NCBI RefSeq assembly: GCF_024171785.1
Contig: NZ_JAMTCK010000002.1
Span: 248,001-312,000, forward strand
Origin: Goodfellowiella coeruleoviolacea
Lineage (GTDB): Bacteria > Actinomycetota > Actinomycetes > Mycobacteriales > Pseudonocardiaceae
Length of the DNA stretch: 64,000 bases
Direction of reading: 5' to 3'
Below, piece after piece: positions 28,818-38,115 of the stretch; position 1 is the first letter of the stretch, and each line of letters begins with the position of its first letter. The translations under genes were made by a program, and so were the position numbers. Under the pieces are notes generated by a model. It was not told where the DNA came from and searched no databases. It worked only from the letters and a program-made list of their open reading frames with translations.

Positions 28818-31568
28818 TCAGTGCGGCACGGCTGGTGGGTCGCCCAGGTCGAGGTCGCGCAGTTGCGACCGGGCGGAGATGCCGAGCTTGGGGAACAGGT
28901 TGTACAGGTGGTAGCCGACGGTGCGGGGGCTCAGGGACAGCCGCTGGCCGATCTCGCGGTTGCTCAGTCCGCTGGCGGCCAGTTCGGCCACCTGGAACTC
29001 CTGGGCGGTGAGCTGGCCGGAGCGGGCTGGCTGGCCGGGGCCGCGCCGGGGGGAGCCGCCGCAGGCGCGCAGTTGCGCGGTGGCCCGGTCGGTCCAGGGG
29101 GTGGCGCCGAGGCTGGTGAACACGTCGACGGCCAGCCGCAGCCGGGGGCGGGCCTGGCCGCGCTGCCGGTTGCGGCGCAGCCACTCGCCGTGCGACAGGG
29201 CGGTCCTGGCCAGGTCGAACAGCCGGTCCTGGCTGTGCTCGGCGCTGGTGGCGGCATGGAAGTGCGGTTCGGCGGCGGTGTCGTCGAGCAGGGCGTGGCA
29301 GCGGTGCAGGTGGGCCTTGGCCCACGGCAGGTTGGCCTGGGTGGCCCACGGGGTGAAGGCGGCCAGTGCGGCGTGCGCCTGGGTGGGGTGGCCGCCGCGC
29401 ACGGCGGCTTCGACCAGGTCGGGGGTGGCCAGTCGGGCGATCATCTCGTGCGCGTACGGCGAGCCGGGCGTGCCGAGTGCGCTCAGGTGTTCCACGGCCT
29501 GCTGGGTGTCGCCGGTGGTGAGCGCGGCCAGGCCGAGGGCCCAGGTGGCGTTGGCGGAGGCGGCGCGGTTGTGGCCGGGCAGTGCCACGGCCAGGGCCTG
29601 CTCGGCGTGCCGCTGGCAGCCGGCGCGGTCGCCGCGCACCGCGGCGAAGTGCGCGAGCAGCGCGAGGAAGTCGGCCAGTCGGGTCTGCTGGCCGGTGGCC
29701 CTGGCCAGGGCCGCGCCCTCGGCGGCGTGCTGTTCGCCCGCACGCCACAGGCCGAGGTGGTACTCGATGTCGGCGAGCCAGGACAGCAGCATGGCCAGCA
29801 CGCCCGGCATGCCCGAGGAGCGCAGCCGTTCGTAGGCGGCCAGGGCGAACGCTCTGGCCTGGCGCTGGTGCGGGCCCAGCCAGCTGATCGCGGTGACCCA
29901 CATCCACCGGCGGGAGTCCTGGTCGCTGAGGGTGTCGGGGAGCAGTTGGTAGAGGTCCCAGGGGCCGGTGCCCACGGCGGTCAGGGTGCCCCTGGCCACC
30001 TCGACCAGCCAGTGCCCCAGGCGGCGGTGCGCGTGGTCGCAGTCCAGTTCGGTGATGCGCAGTCCGGCGCGCACGGCGTCCTCGACGCGGTCGGCGTGGT
30101 AGGCGGCGTCGGCGGCCACCAGCAGCAGGGACACCGCTTCGGCGGGTGTCGCGGTGGCGATCAGGTCGGCGCCGTGGACCAGCCGGGCGTAGGCGGCGGC
30201 GGGGTCGCCGCCGCTCAGCTCGATCAGGCCGCGCAGTCGGGCGATGCGCACCGTGGTCACCGGGTCGGCCGGGGTGGTGTCGGCCTGGTCGACCAGGGAT
30301 GTGGCCAGTTCGGTCTGGCCGGAGCGCCAGGCCGCGCTCGCCGCGGCCACCAGCCGGGCGGCGCGGCCGTGCGGCGTGGTGCTGATCCGGGCGGCGAGTT
30401 CGAGCACGGCCGCGCACGCGGCGCTGCCGCCGCGGCGCTCGGTGGCCTCGGCGGTGTGCTCCAGGGCGGCGGCCAGGTCCTCGTCGGGGGTGAGCGCGGC
30501 CAGTGCCCGGTGCCAGACGGCGCGGTCGGGGTGGCCGTCGTGCGCGAGCTGGTCGGCCAGGGCGTGGTGGGCGGCGGCGCGGGCCCGGAAGGAGGCGGCC
30601 TGGTAGACGGCGGCGCGCATCAGCGGGTGGCGGAACCGCAGGTGGGTGTGGTCGATCTCGATGAGGTGGGCGTGTTCGGCGGGGTCGAGGGCGTCGCGGG
30701 ACAGGCCCAGCCGGGCGGCGGCGCCGAGCACGGTGTCGCCGCTGCCGGTCTCCTCGGCGGCGATCAGCAGCAGCAGGTCCTGGCTCGCGGTGGGCAGCCG
30801 GTCCACCCGGCGCAGGTAGGCCTGGCGCAGCCGGGATCCCACCGGCACCGGGCCGCCGAGCAGTGCGCGGCTGACGATGTGGTCGGGATCGGGGCTGCGG
30901 CCCAGTTCGGTGAGGGCCAGCGGGTTGCCTGCGGTCTGCTCGACCACGGCGTGCAGCACCTGGTCGGGCGGGAACCAGCCCAGCTCGCCCAGCAGGCCGC
31001 GGGCCTCCTGGGCGGTCAGCCCGGCCAGCGGCAGCTGCGGCAGGTCGGTGAGGTCCAGGTGGTGGTGTTCGTGGTCGCGCACGGCCAGCAGGACGGCGAT
31101 GGGTTCGGTGCTCATCCGGCGGGCGGCGAACAGCAGGGCGGCGGCCGATGCCGGGTCCAGCCAGTGCGCGTCGTCCACGACCAGCAGCAGCGGCGTGAGC
31201 GTGCTGACGCGGACCAGCAGGCTGTGCACGGCCGCGGCCACGACGAGTTCGGAGGCGGGGGCGTCGGCCAGGGCCAGTGCGCCGCGCAGTGCGGTGGCCT
31301 GGGGCTCGGGCAGGTGGTCGAGGTGTCCCAGCACCGGGGTGAGCAGCTGGTGCAGGCCGCTGAAGGCGAGTTTCACCTCGGCCTGGACTCCGGTGCTGGT
31401 CAGCACACGCATGCCGGTGGCGTGACCGGTCGCGTACCTTAGCAACGTGCTTTTGCCAACACCCGCCTCGCCGTGCACCACCAGCACGGCACTGCCGCCG
31501 GACCGTGCGCTGGCCAGCAGGTTTGTCACCGCCTGGCGTTCTGGGCCGCGCCCATGGATCACGGTCAC
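28818..31568 (-). CDS. LuxR-family large ATP-binding regulator (LAL/MalT-like)
   Basis: The 916-residue protein begins with an AAA-type ATPase domain: Walker [10 protein letters not shown] (33-41) and Walker [13 protein letters not shown] (about 128). A long helical TPR-like region follows, then a C-terminal LuxR helix-turn-helix, [22 protein letters not shown] with [16 protein letters not shown] regulators bind ATP and an inducer and activate promoters; MalT, the best-known member, senses maltotriose. Being upstream of a GH65/beta-phosphoglucomutase pair on the same strand, it may well control alpha-glucoside use, but this is inference. The GTG start at 31568 lies 111 bp from the divergent methyltransferase gene. 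Confidence 0.88.
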   Translation of the reverse strand: MTVIHGRGPERQAVTNLLASARSGGSAVLVVHGEAGVGKSTLLRYATGHATGMRVLTSTGVQAEVKLAFSGLHQLLTPVLGHLDHLPEPQATALRGALALADAPASELVVAAAVHSLLVRVSTLTPLLLVVDDAHWLDPASAAALLFAARRMSTEPIAVLLAVRDHEHHHLDLTDLPQLPLAGLTAQEARGLLGELGWFPPDQVLHAVVEQTAGNPLALTELGRSPDPDHIVSRALLGGPVPVGSRLRQAYLRRVDRLPTASQDLLLLIAAEETGSGDTVLGAAARLGLSRDALDPAEHAHLIEIDHTHLRFRHPLMRAAVYQAASFRARAAAHHALADQLAHDGHPDRAVWHRALAALTPDEDLAAALEHTAEATERRGGSAACAAVLELAARISTTPHGRAARLVAAASAAWRSGQTELATSLVDQADTTPADPVTTVRIARLRGLIELSGGDPAAAYARLVHGADLIATATPAEAVSLLLVAADAAYHADRVEDAVRAGLRITELDCDHAHRRLGHWLVEVARGTLTAVGTGPWDLYQLLPDTLSDQDSRRWMWVTAISWLGPHQRQARAFALAAYERLRSSGMPGVLAMLLSWLADIEYHLGLWRAGEQHAAEGAALARATGQQTRLADFLALLAHFAAVRGDRAGCQRHAEQALAVALPGHNRAASANATWALGLAALTTGDTQQAVEHLSALGTPGSPYAHEMIARLATPDLVEAAVRGGHPTQAHAALAAFTPWATQANLPWAKAHLHRCHALLDDTAAEPHFHAATSAEHSQDRLFDLARTALSHGEWLRRNRQRGQARPRLRLAVDVFTSLGATPWTDRATAQLRACGGSPRRGPGQPARSGQLTAQEFQVAELAASGLSNREIGQRLSLSPRTVGYHLYNLFPKLGISARSQLRDLDLGDPPAVPH

Positions 31569-31679
31569 ACCGTACCCAGTCGTTTTGACAGATGACGGAG
31601 GTTGGAGAAACCGACAGACTCACGGGGCTGTCCGCCCAGCTGTTGTGGGTCGGGAGCGTGTCGTCTGGGGAGGCCAACC

Positions 31680-32336
31680 GTGCAGGTGACCGACAGGAAA
31701 GCGGGCCAGTCAACCGATACCGGGTTGTTCTTCCGGGAGTTCATCCGCTCTCCCATCCGCACCGCCGCGGTGGCGCCGAGTTCTCGGTTTCTGGCCGAGC
31801 AGATCACCGTGCCGGTGGCCGAGCGCGGTGATCCGGTCGTGGTGGAGTTGGGGCCGGGCACCGGGGCGTTCACCAAGGAGATCCAGCGGCGGCTGCGGGG
31901 CAGGGGCAGGCACCTGGCCATCGAGTTGAACCCGAGGCTGGCCGACCTGCTCGGGAAGCGCTACCCCGAGGTGGACGTGGTGTGCGGGGACGCGAGCACG
32001 TTGCCGGACGTGTTGGCCGAGCGCGGCCTGCGGGCCGATGTCGTGGTCAGCGGCCTGCCGTGGGTGGCGTTTCCCACGACCGCGGCGCGTCCGCTGCTGA
32101 CGCTGGTCGCCCAGTCGCTGGCCGAGGGCGGGGTGTTCACGCAGTTCACCTACGGGTGGACGCGGTGGACCACGCCGGCGCGGCGGCAGTTGCAGAACCT
32201 GCGCGACACCTTCGAGGAGGTGGTGGTCAGCCGGACGGTGTGGCGCAACATCCCGCCGGCCGTGGTCTACCTGGCCCGCCGGCCGCGGGTGGCCGGCGCC
32301 GGGGGTGCGCCGCGCGAGGCGGGCCCGGGTGCCTGA
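31680..32336 (+). CDS. SAM-dependent methyltransferase, phospholipid N-methyltransferase/rRNA dimethyladenosine type
   Basis: The 218-residue protein is taken from the GTG at 31680, 6 nt after GGGGAGG. The SAM-binding motif I is [12 protein letters not shown], an acidic loop follows in AIELNPRLA, motif IV is VVSGLPW, and VVYLARRPR is the last strand. The Asn of the usual NLPY motif of rRNA dimethylases is replaced by Gly, which fits better with the PmtA-like phosphatidylethanolamine methyltransferases. It has no signal or membrane segment. Its stop overlaps the DedA-like start, which supports a role with membrane lipids. Confidence 0.78.
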   Translation: MQVTDRKAGQSTDTGLFFREFIRSPIRTAAVAPSSRFLAEQITVPVAERGDPVVVELGPGTGAFTKEIQRRLRGRGRHLAIELNPRLADLLGKRYPEVDVVCGDASTLPDVLAERGLRADVVVSGLPWVAFPTTAARPLLTLVAQSLAEGGVFTQFTYGWTRWTTPARRQLQNLRDTFEEVVVSRTVWRNIPPAVVYLARRPRVAGAGGAPREAGPGA

Positions 32337-33003
32337 GGCCGGTTTTCTCGTCGGGCTGCCCGCACCGGTCGTGTTGGGCCTGATCGGTCTGCTGTTGATG
32401 GCCGAGTCCGGGCTGTTGATCGGTGTGGTGCTGCCCGGCGCGAGCACGGTGCTGACCCTGGGGTTGTTCGCCAGGCTCGGGGTGGTGCCGCTGTTCGCGG
32501 CCGTGGTCACCGCCGTGCTGGCCACCACGATCGGCAGCCATGCCGGGTTCGTGCGTGGCCAGCGGCGGGGCCAGTCCGGCCGAGGGGGGTGGGTGGACCG
32601 GCTGGTGGAGCGCCGCCTGGGGCCGGATCGTCAGGAGCGGCTGTTGTCCCTGCTGCGGCGGCGCGCGCGGGTGGCGGTGGCCGTCGGCCAGTGCCTCGGG
32701 GTGGTGCGCACCCTGGTGCCGCGTCTTGCCGGCCGGGCGGGCGTGCCCTACCCGCGGTTCGCGCTGTGCAACGTGCCGGCGGCGGTGCTGTGGGGCGGTG
32801 GGCTGGTGGTGCTGGGCTACCTGGCCGGTGCCGCCTACCAGCAGGTCGAGGACGTGGTCGGGCTGTTGGGGTTGCCGCTGCTGGTGGTGGTGGCCGTGGC
32901 CGTGCTCGCCTGGCGGCTGGTGCGTCGGCGTCGGCGGTCGGGTGGACAACCGGTGCGGCCGATGTCGCCGGATGCCGCACCGGAGAGCGTCGAAGTGGGC
33001 TAG
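32329..33003 (+). CDS. DedA family membrane protein
   Basis: The 224-residue protein (GTG at 32329; a GTG at 32305 would add eight basic residues) has about five hydrophobic segments. The DedA pattern is clear: an N-terminal re-entrant region with AESGLLIGVVLPG, an arginine-rich loop, and the GVVRTLVPRLAGRAGVPYPRF motif that replaces the classical R-x-x-P-x-x-R-G-M. The family acts in lipid transbilayer movement and proton-motive-force maintenance. It overlaps the methyltransferase gene by 8 nt, so the two are co-translated. Confidence 0.85.
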   Translation: MPEAGFLVGLPAPVVLGLIGLLLMAESGLLIGVVLPGASTVLTLGLFARLGVVPLFAAVVTAVLATTIGSHAGFVRGQRRGQSGRGGWVDRLVERRLGPDRQERLLSLLRRRARVAVAVGQCLGVVRTLVPRLAGRAGVPYPRFALCNVPAAVLWGGGLVVLGYLAGAAYQQVEDVVGLLGLPLLVVVAVAVLAWRLVRRRRRSGGQPVRPMSPDAAPESVEVG

Positions 33004-33335
33004 TGTGCAGCGGGTAATGGGGGACAGCGCACAGTTGGATGACATCCACGTTAATTGTGTTCGTTGCTGTTGTGCGCGCCGCGCGCCAGCAAAATATGAA
33101 TAGGATTCAAATCAAAAGCAGGACACGCTCTCCGATATCCAGTGGGGTCTGGTCGGTGCGATTGTTGCTTGCTGCACGACCAGGCTGGCCGGTACACTTG
33201 CGTCGCAAACTATGTTATCGATCCAGTATCGGGCGGATCGTTTCCCAATACAACTCATCGTGGCGGCGTCACATGTTCACCTACCTGGTCGGGGGCTGCT
33301 GGTAAAAGGTTTTTAACTTAATCACTGGGGGAAAA
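33004..33335 (+). promoter_or_regulatory. AT-richer leader region of the histidine kinase operon
   Basis: This 332-bp stretch has much lower GC content than its surroundings. A possible promoter is TTGCTG (33169-33174), an 18-bp spacer and TACACT (33193-33198). A 10-codon open frame encoding MFTYLVGGCW (33273-33305) ends 30 bp before the kinase start and could be a leader peptide. No known riboswitch or RNA is recognised. Confidence 0.35.
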
Positions 33336-34445
33336 GTGGTTACTTGCGTGACCGCGCTGGAGAGGACTGACGGCCAGTCGTCCTTATCCGGTGCGCGGCG
33401 TCTGTACCTGTTCCAGGAGCAGGTGCTGCGGAGATACGAGTCCTCCCTGCACGAGTTGGGCAGCCCCGTGCTGGCCGTGGCCGAGCTGAAGGAGGAGATC
33501 GACCGGCAGGCCGGTTTCGTCATCGCCGACTGCCTGGACAGCATTCACCGCGGCACGATCGTCATCAACAGCGAGAACATCGGCAGCGTCGTGAACCTGG
33601 GCGTCAAGGGGGCCGCCTGGGGAATCCGCTTCAGCGACGTGCTGGTCGCCGCGGCCGAGCTGACCACCGTGCTGGCCGAGCTGCTGGTCACCGTGGTCAG
33701 CGAGCACTCCGACGCGTCCCGCGCGCTGCGCCTGGGGCTGCGGGCGATCAACCAGAGCATGTCCGCGCGCATGCGGGTGCTGGCCGACCGGCACGAGTCG
33801 GAGCAGCAGGACAGGCTCAGGCGGCTGCGCGGCGACGACCTGCGCCGCCTGTCCCGGGACATCCACGACTGGCTGGGCAGCAGCGTCAGCCTGGCCACCC
33901 GCCAGCTGGACCTGTACCAGGTCTACCGGGAGCGGGGCATGCCCGAGGCCGAGGACCGGATCGTCCAGGCGCAGCGGGCGCTCGGCGACGCGCTGGCCGG
34001 CACCCGCCAGCTCGTGGCCGACCTGCGGTTGTACAGCCGGCTGCCCAGCCTGGGCGACGCGCTGTGGGAGTTCGTCCGGTCGGTGCGATCCACCGGGACC
34101 AGGGTCGAACTCCGGATCGACGGCGACGAGACCATGGTGCCGCACGAACACCGCACCGAGCTGTTCGTGGTGGTCCGGGAGTGCCTGCGCAACGTGTTCC
34201 GGCACGCCAGGGCCAGCCGGGTCGGCGTGCTGGTGGACATCTCCGCCGAGCGCGTGCGCGCGGTCGTCGAGGACGACGGGGCCGGGTTCGACCTGGCCAG
34301 CGCCGTCCAGGGGCACGGCCTGACGTCGATGCGGGAGCGGATCAGCGAGTCGCTCGGCGGCGAGCTGCGCATCACCAGCCGTCCCCGGGAGGGCACCCGC
34401 GTGGAGCTGTCGGTCCGGCTGCCGGGGAGGGCTGATGGCAGCTGA
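33336..34445 (+). CDS. Cytoplasmic NarL-type sensor histidine kinase
   Basis: The 369-residue kinase has no transmembrane segment. An N-terminal helical domain (about 20-150) with FQEQVLRRYESSLHELGSPVLAVAEL and a run of predicted helices is not a domain I can name. The HisKA_3 phosphoacceptor is His177 in RLSRDIHDWLG, and the HATPase domain shows RECLRNVFRHA and DDGAGFD, then GHGLTSMRERI. The GTG start is behind GGGGGA. Codon 17 is TTA (33384-33386), so translation may depend on the rare leucyl tRNA bldA. It overlaps the response regulator by 11 nt and should phosphorylate it. Confidence 0.88.
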   Translation: MVTCVTALERTDGQSSLSGARRLYLFQEQVLRRYESSLHELGSPVLAVAELKEEIDRQAGFVIADCLDSIHRGTIVINSENIGSVVNLGVKGAAWGIRFSDVLVAAAELTTVLAELLVTVVSEHSDASRALRLGLRAINQSMSARMRVLADRHESEQQDRLRRLRGDDLRRLSRDIHDWLGSSVSLATRQLDLYQVYRERGMPEAEDRIVQAQRALGDALAGTRQLVADLRLYSRLPSLGDALWEFVRSVRSTGTRVELRIDGDETMVPHEHRTELFVVVRECLRNVFRHARASRVGVLVDISAERVRAVVEDDGAGFDLASAVQGHGLTSMRERISESLGGELRITSRPREGTRVELSVRLPGRADGS

Positions 34446-35079
34446 GGACGTGGTCGGCATCCTCATCGCCGACGACCACACCCTGCTGCGCGAGAGCCTG
34501 CGCGATGTCCTGCTCACCGAGGACGACTTCCGGATCGTCGGGGAGGCCGGCGACGGCGAGTCGCTGACCGCGCTGGCCGCCCGGTCCCGGCCGGACGTGG
34601 TGCTGATGGACATCGACATGCCGCGCAGCCAGCCCGCCGAGACCGTGCGCCGGATCCAGCAGGTCTCGCCGGACACCAAGGTGCTGATCCTGAGCATGTA
34701 CGACGATCCGCAGCTGGTGCAGCAGATGCTGCGCAGCGGGATCTCCGGATACCTGCACAAGAGCATCAGCCGCCAGGACCTGGTGGCCGCGATCCGCAGC
34801 GCGCGCAACGGCGGGCAGCGACTGGTGATCTCGGTGTCGCGCGAGACGCTCACCCAGGTCAACACCATCCGGCCCGGCCTGTTGTCCGTGCGGGAACAGG
34901 AGGTGCTCAGCCTGGTCGCCACCGCGATGAGCAACCGGCAGATCGCGGTGCGGCTGTCCATCACCGAGGGAACCGTCAAGCGCCACCTGCGCAACATCTT
35001 CGGCAAGCTCGGCGCGGTGTCCCGCATCGACGCGGTCAACAAGGCCGTGTCCGCGTCGCTGATCCCCGGGCGCTACTGA
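34435..35079 (+). CDS. NarL/FixJ response regulator
   Basis: The 214-residue regulator has a receiver domain with ADDHTLLRE, the phosphoacceptor Asp59 in VVLMDIDMP, the Ser in LILSMYDD and the Lys in YLHKSIS. The C-terminal LuxR-type helix-turn-helix is LLSVREQEVLSLVATAMSNR with TEGTVKRHLRNIF. It is the partner of the upstream kinase. Being at the left end of the biosynthetic locus, it is a candidate pathway regulator; its targets are unknown. Confidence 0.9.
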   Translation: MAAEDVVGILIADDHTLLRESLRDVLLTEDDFRIVGEAGDGESLTALAARSRPDVVLMDIDMPRSQPAETVRRIQQVSPDTKVLILSMYDDPQLVQQMLRSGISGYLHKSISRQDLVAAIRSARNGGQRLVISVSRETLTQVNTIRPGLLSVREQEVLSLVATAMSNRQIAVRLSITEGTVKRHLRNIFGKLGAVSRIDAVNKAVSASLIPGRY

Positions 35080-35096
35080 GTCGCCAACGCGGTGGA

Positions 35097-35139
35097 CGCG
35101 GCCGGCGGGTGGTGTCACGCGCACCACCCACCGGCCGCG
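35097..35139. terminator. Strong bidirectional terminator hairpin
   Basis: Eighteen-base arms (35097-35114 and 35122-35139), built on CGGCCGGCGGGTGGTG-like sequence with one mismatch, close a 7-nt loop. Outer arms GAGTCGC (35078) and GCGACTC (35155-35161) extend the structure. It sits between the convergent response regulator and KS-beta genes. Confidence 0.75.
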
Positions 35140-35183
35140 CCGGCCGAGCGGCCAGCGACTCGACCCGGACATCTGTGTCGGTA

Positions 35184-35196
35184 GTGGACTGTCCAC
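35184..35196. repeat. GTGGAC-T-GTCCAC palindrome
   Basis: A perfect 13-bp dyad, followed by CACAGTG, in the 150-bp gap between convergent genes. It is one of the recurrent GTCCAC(A)GTGGAC-like elements in this window. Confidence 0.45.
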
Positions 35197-35231
35197 AGTG
35201 ACCGTCCCTTGTGCTCGTGGTGAGCACCGGC

Positions 35232-36359
35232 TCAGTCCGGCCGGCCGCCGCGGCCCTCGCGCACCACCAGCGCGCCGACGTTGCCGTCCAGCCCCACCGA
35301 CGTCACCAGCGCGGTGCGCGGGCGCGGGGCCGGGACGCGCTGCCAGTGCGCCAGCAGCGCGGCCAGCTGCATGGCGCCACTGGCGCTGTAGCACTCGCCC
35401 ACCACGTCGTGCACGCTGACCTGGGCGGGCAGCGCGCCGAGCACCGCGCGCAGGGCCCGCTGCTCCACCCGGTTGAGCGCGCTGTAGCTGGTGGCCCCCA
35501 GTGAGACCGCGTCGACCTGTTCGGGCGCCACCCCGCTGCGGTCCAGGGCGCGCCGCACGCTCAGCGCCAGCCCCTCGGTGCGGCCGGGTCGGCGGGTGGC
35601 CCCGTAGAACCCGACCTCGCAGGCGAGCACCTCGGCGAGCACCGGCCGGTCGGCGGCCAGGCCGGCGGCGTCCTCCACCACGAACACCGCGCAGCCCTCA
35701 CCCAGCGCGGTCCCGGGGGTGAGCGCGCCGGCCCGGTGCCACGCCCACGCGTACTGCGGGCTCAGCTCCTCGATGCCGCCGACCACCAGGCGGGCGGCGT
35801 TGCCCTGGCTGATCGCCACCCGGGCGTAGCGCATGGCGAACAGGCTGGAGAGCTGACCGCCGGCCAGGGTGGCGTTCACCCCGCGCAGCGAGTTCCAGAT
35901 GGCCAGCTGACCGGCGCAGCTGTTCATCACGGTGTTCGGGAACTGCGAGGGGTTGACCTGGTAGGGCCGCTCCTGCACCAGGGTGTCCCTGGACACCGCG
36001 CTGGCACTGCGGATGCTGCCGGTGCTGGTGCCCAGGGCCACCCCGGTGGCGTCCCGCTCCTCGGCGGTGAGTTCGGCGCCGGCCTGCTCCAGGGCCAGCT
36101 TGGTGGCGATCAGGCCCAGCGCGGTCATCCGGTCCAGGTTCTTGGTGCCCTTGCGGCCCAGGTGGTCGGCCAGCCGGAACTCGGGCACCGCCCGCAGCGG
36201 GCCGGGCGGGAAGTCGGCGGCGTCGTCACCGGCCGGCTCGGCGTTGCCGGGCACGGCGGCGTGCAGCAGGTGCCCGAGCCGGTCCAGGCCCAGCCCGGCC
36301 GGGGAGACCACGCCGCACCCGGTGACGGCCAGGGGCCGCACAGCGACCGCGGTGCTCAT
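35232..36359 (-). CDS. Ketosynthase-like chain-length factor (KS-beta)
   Basis: The 375-residue protein is a ketosynthase homologue. By eye alignment with the neighbouring KS, the active Cys is replaced by Gln169 (in ATLAGGQLSS), the first His by Gly288 (SLGATS), the Lys by about His317 and the second His by about Glu322. Loss of the catalytic Cys to Gln is the mark of KS-beta proteins, which pair with KS-alpha and set chain length. The Cys in MNSCAGQ (about 147) is not in the active-site position. The ATG overlaps the KS-alpha stop by ATGA, which supports a one-to-one complex. Confidence 0.85.
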   Translation of the reverse strand: MSTAVAVRPLAVTGCGVVSPAGLGLDRLGHLLHAAVPGNAEPAGDDAADFPPGPLRAVPEFRLADHLGRKGTKNLDRMTALGLIATKLALEQAGAELTAEERDATGVALGTSTGSIRSASAVSRDTLVQERPYQVNPSQFPNTVMNSCAGQLAIWNSLRGVNATLAGGQLSSLFAMRYARVAISQGNAARLVVGGIEELSPQYAWAWHRAGALTPGTALGEGCAVFVVEDAAGLAADRPVLAEVLACEVGFYGATRRPGRTEGLALSVRRALDRSGVAPEQVDAVSLGATSYSALNRVEQRALRAVLGALPAQVSVHDVVGECYSASGAMQLAALLAHWQRVPAPRPRTALVTSVGLDGNVGALVVREGRGGRPD

Positions 36360-37579
36360 GCCACCCTCCCCAGGATCGTGATGGCGTTGTTGCCACCGAA
36401 GGCGAAACCGTGGTTCTGCACGACCGACAGGTGCGCTGGTCGGGAACTGCCCGGCACGCAGTCCACGCCCGGCCCCAGCCGCTGGTCCACCCGCGCCACG
36501 TTCGCGGTGGGCGGCAGGAACCCGTCCTGCAGGGCCTTGCAGCAGATCAGCGCGCCGAACCCGCTGGCGGCGCCCATGGTGTGGCCGATCATCGACTTGA
36601 TCGAGCTGATCGGCGGCAGCCGGTCGCCGAACACCTCGCGCACCGCGCGGACCTCGGTGGCGTCGTTGGTCGGGGTGCCCGTGCCGTGCGCGCAGATGTA
36701 GTCGATCTGCTCCGGGCCGACCCCGGCCGAGCGGTGCGCCCGCCGGATGCACGCGGCGATGCTGGTCGAGTCGGGGTTGACCATGTGCCTGGCGTCGCAG
36801 TTGACGCCGTAGCCGAGCAGTTCGGCGTAGATGCGCGCGCCGCGGGCGAGCGCGTGCTCCAGCGGTTCCAGCAGCAGGGCCACGCCGCCCTCGCCGGTGA
36901 GGATGCCGGAGCGGTTGGCGTCGAAGGGCCGACAGGTGTGCTCGGCCAGGGCCCCGAGCTGGAAGAACCCCGCGTGGGTCGCGCGGTTCACCGCGTCCGC
37001 GCCACCGGCCAGCATGATGTCGGCCTCACCGGTGCGCACCAGGTCGTAGGCGTAGCCCAGGGCGAAGTTGCTGGCCGAGCAGGCCGTGGGCACGGTCTGC
37101 GCGTCGCCGGTCAGCCCCAGTTCGCTGTTGACCGCGTTGGCGATCTGGCTGGCCGGCGCCTGCGCCACGATGTGCGGGTCGATGCTCTTCAGACCTTGGT
37201 GCACCCACTGCTCGGTGAGCTGCTGGAGCACCGTGGACTCGCCGCCGGTGGTGCCCATGATCGACCCGGCGCGGGAGCGGGCGAGCAGCTCGGGGTCCAG
37301 GTCCGCGTCCACCACCGCCTGCCGCGCGGCCGCGGCACCCAGCAGGCTGCTGCGCCCCCACTGGTCGGGGCTGAGGTTCTCCAGCAGGGCGTCGGGGTCG
37401 AAGTCGCGCACCTCGCCCGCCATCACGTGCGGGAACCCGCTGGTGTCGAAGCTGGTGATCGGCCCGGTGCCGGTCGTGCCCGCGCGGATGGCGGCGGCGA
37501 ACGCGTCGGCACCGATACCGACACTGCTCACCGCCCCCAGTCCGGTGACGACGACACGGCGCAGCGTGTCGTCAGGCAC
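36356..37579 (-). CDS. Beta-ketoacyl-ACP synthase (KS-alpha, FabF type)
   Basis: The 407-residue enzyme keeps the full catalytic set: Cys167 in VPTACSAS, His298 in CAHGTGTPTND, Lys328 in SSIKSMIGH and His333 in the same motif. It performs decarboxylative Claisen condensation of malonyl-ACP onto an acyl chain. It overlaps the ACP gene by 8 nt upstream and the KS-beta gene by 4 nt downstream, which gives the minimal type II PKS order ACP, KS-alpha, KS-beta. Primary-metabolism FabF does not usually sit with a Cys-less partner, so a specialised pathway is likely. Confidence 0.9.
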   Translation of the reverse strand: MPDDTLRRVVVTGLGAVSSVGIGADAFAAAIRAGTTGTGPITSFDTSGFPHVMAGEVRDFDPDALLENLSPDQWGRSSLLGAAAARQAVVDADLDPELLARSRAGSIMGTTGGESTVLQQLTEQWVHQGLKSIDPHIVAQAPASQIANAVNSELGLTGDAQTVPTACSASNFALGYAYDLVRTGEADIMLAGGADAVNRATHAGFFQLGALAEHTCRPFDANRSGILTGEGGVALLLEPLEHALARGARIYAELLGYGVNCDARHMVNPDSTSIAACIRRAHRSAGVGPEQIDYICAHGTGTPTNDATEVRAVREVFGDRLPPISSIKSMIGHTMGAASGFGALICCKALQDGFLPPTANVARVDQRLGPGVDCVPGSSRPAHLSVVQNHGFAFGGNNAITILGRVA

Positions 37580-37850
37580 CCCGGGACTCCCCGGTCGCGT
37601 ACTGCCCGACCACCGCGAACACCTGTTCCAGCGTGGCCATCTCGGTGAGCTGGTCGCGGGGGACCGCCACGCCGAGTTCCTTCTCGATGCGGGCGATGAC
37701 CGTGATCAGCGACAGCGAGTCGGCGTCGTAGTCGTCCACGAAGTGGCCGGTGTCGCTGAGTTCGTCCTGGTCGAGTTCCAGCTCCTCGGCGACGATCTCG
37801 CGGATCTTGTCCTGCAGGGCACTGGGAGTGCCGGTGACCCCTTGCGTCAT
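37572..37850 (-). CDS. Acyl carrier protein
   Basis: The 92-residue acidic protein has the carrier motif DADSLSLIT, with Ser45 as the phosphopantetheine site, and the usual four-helix pattern (IREIVAEELELDQDEL, then DSLSLITVIARIEKELGV, then TLEQVFAVV). The ATG at 37850 has a GAGGGG about 10 nt upstream. The longer open frame would add a non-conserved basic extension. It is the first gene of the ACP, KS-alpha, KS-beta operon, and its promoter region is shared with AfsA. Confidence 0.9.
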   Translation of the reverse strand: MTQGVTGTPSALQDKIREIVAEELELDQDELSDTGHFVDDYDADSLSLITVIARIEKELGVAVPRDQLTEMATLEQVFAVVGQYATGESRGA

Positions 37851-37963
37851 CTTCGCGTTCCCCTCTGGCTGTTTCCCGTCAACCGGTGCGCTCGGCACCG
37901 CCGCGTTGGCGAGAACGGAATTGCGGCGACCGGCGGTGTGTTCGCGCCGATCTCGTGCCGATG

Positions 37964-37993
37964 ACAGTAGGGACCGCCGGACGCGATTAGCAA
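37964..37993 (-). promoter_or_regulatory. Candidate promoter of the ACP-KS operon
   Basis: Read on the minus strand: TTGCTA (37993-37988), an 18-bp spacer, then TACTGT (37969-37964). This places the transcription start about 105 bp before the ACP ATG. The match is fair but not perfect. Confidence 0.4.
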
Positions 37994-38044
37994 CGAATTG
38001 ACACCTAAGGCGCACCGCGGGCTACGAAAGTGGTACTCCTGATT

Positions 38045-38054
38045 GTCCGCGGAC
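38045..38054. promoter_or_regulatory. GTCCGCGGAC palindrome in the AfsA/ACP divergent region
   Basis: A 10-bp perfect dyad, midway between the two divergent operons. It could be a binding site for a dimeric regulator, though its length is short and the region is GC-rich. Confidence 0.25.
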
Positions 38055-38115
38055 CTGTTCCCATTGTTCGCCGCGGTGCGGGTCACCCCGCTTCCGGCGG
38101 GTTTTCCGGTCGGTT

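Noticed and set aside
31585-31590. Perfect TTGACA between the LAL regulator and the methyltransferase as a promoter
   Set aside because: No acceptable -10 element lies 16 to 19 bp downstream.
33039-33305. 88-codon frame in the AT-rich leader as a protein gene
   Set aside because: No ribosome site, mixed composition and no recognisable features; only its last ten codons were kept as a weak leader-peptide idea.
35890-35930. Cys in MNSCAGQ of KS-beta as the active-site nucleophile
   Set aside because: Alignment with the partner KS puts it in the FabF segment NMVAGHL; the true site has Gln.
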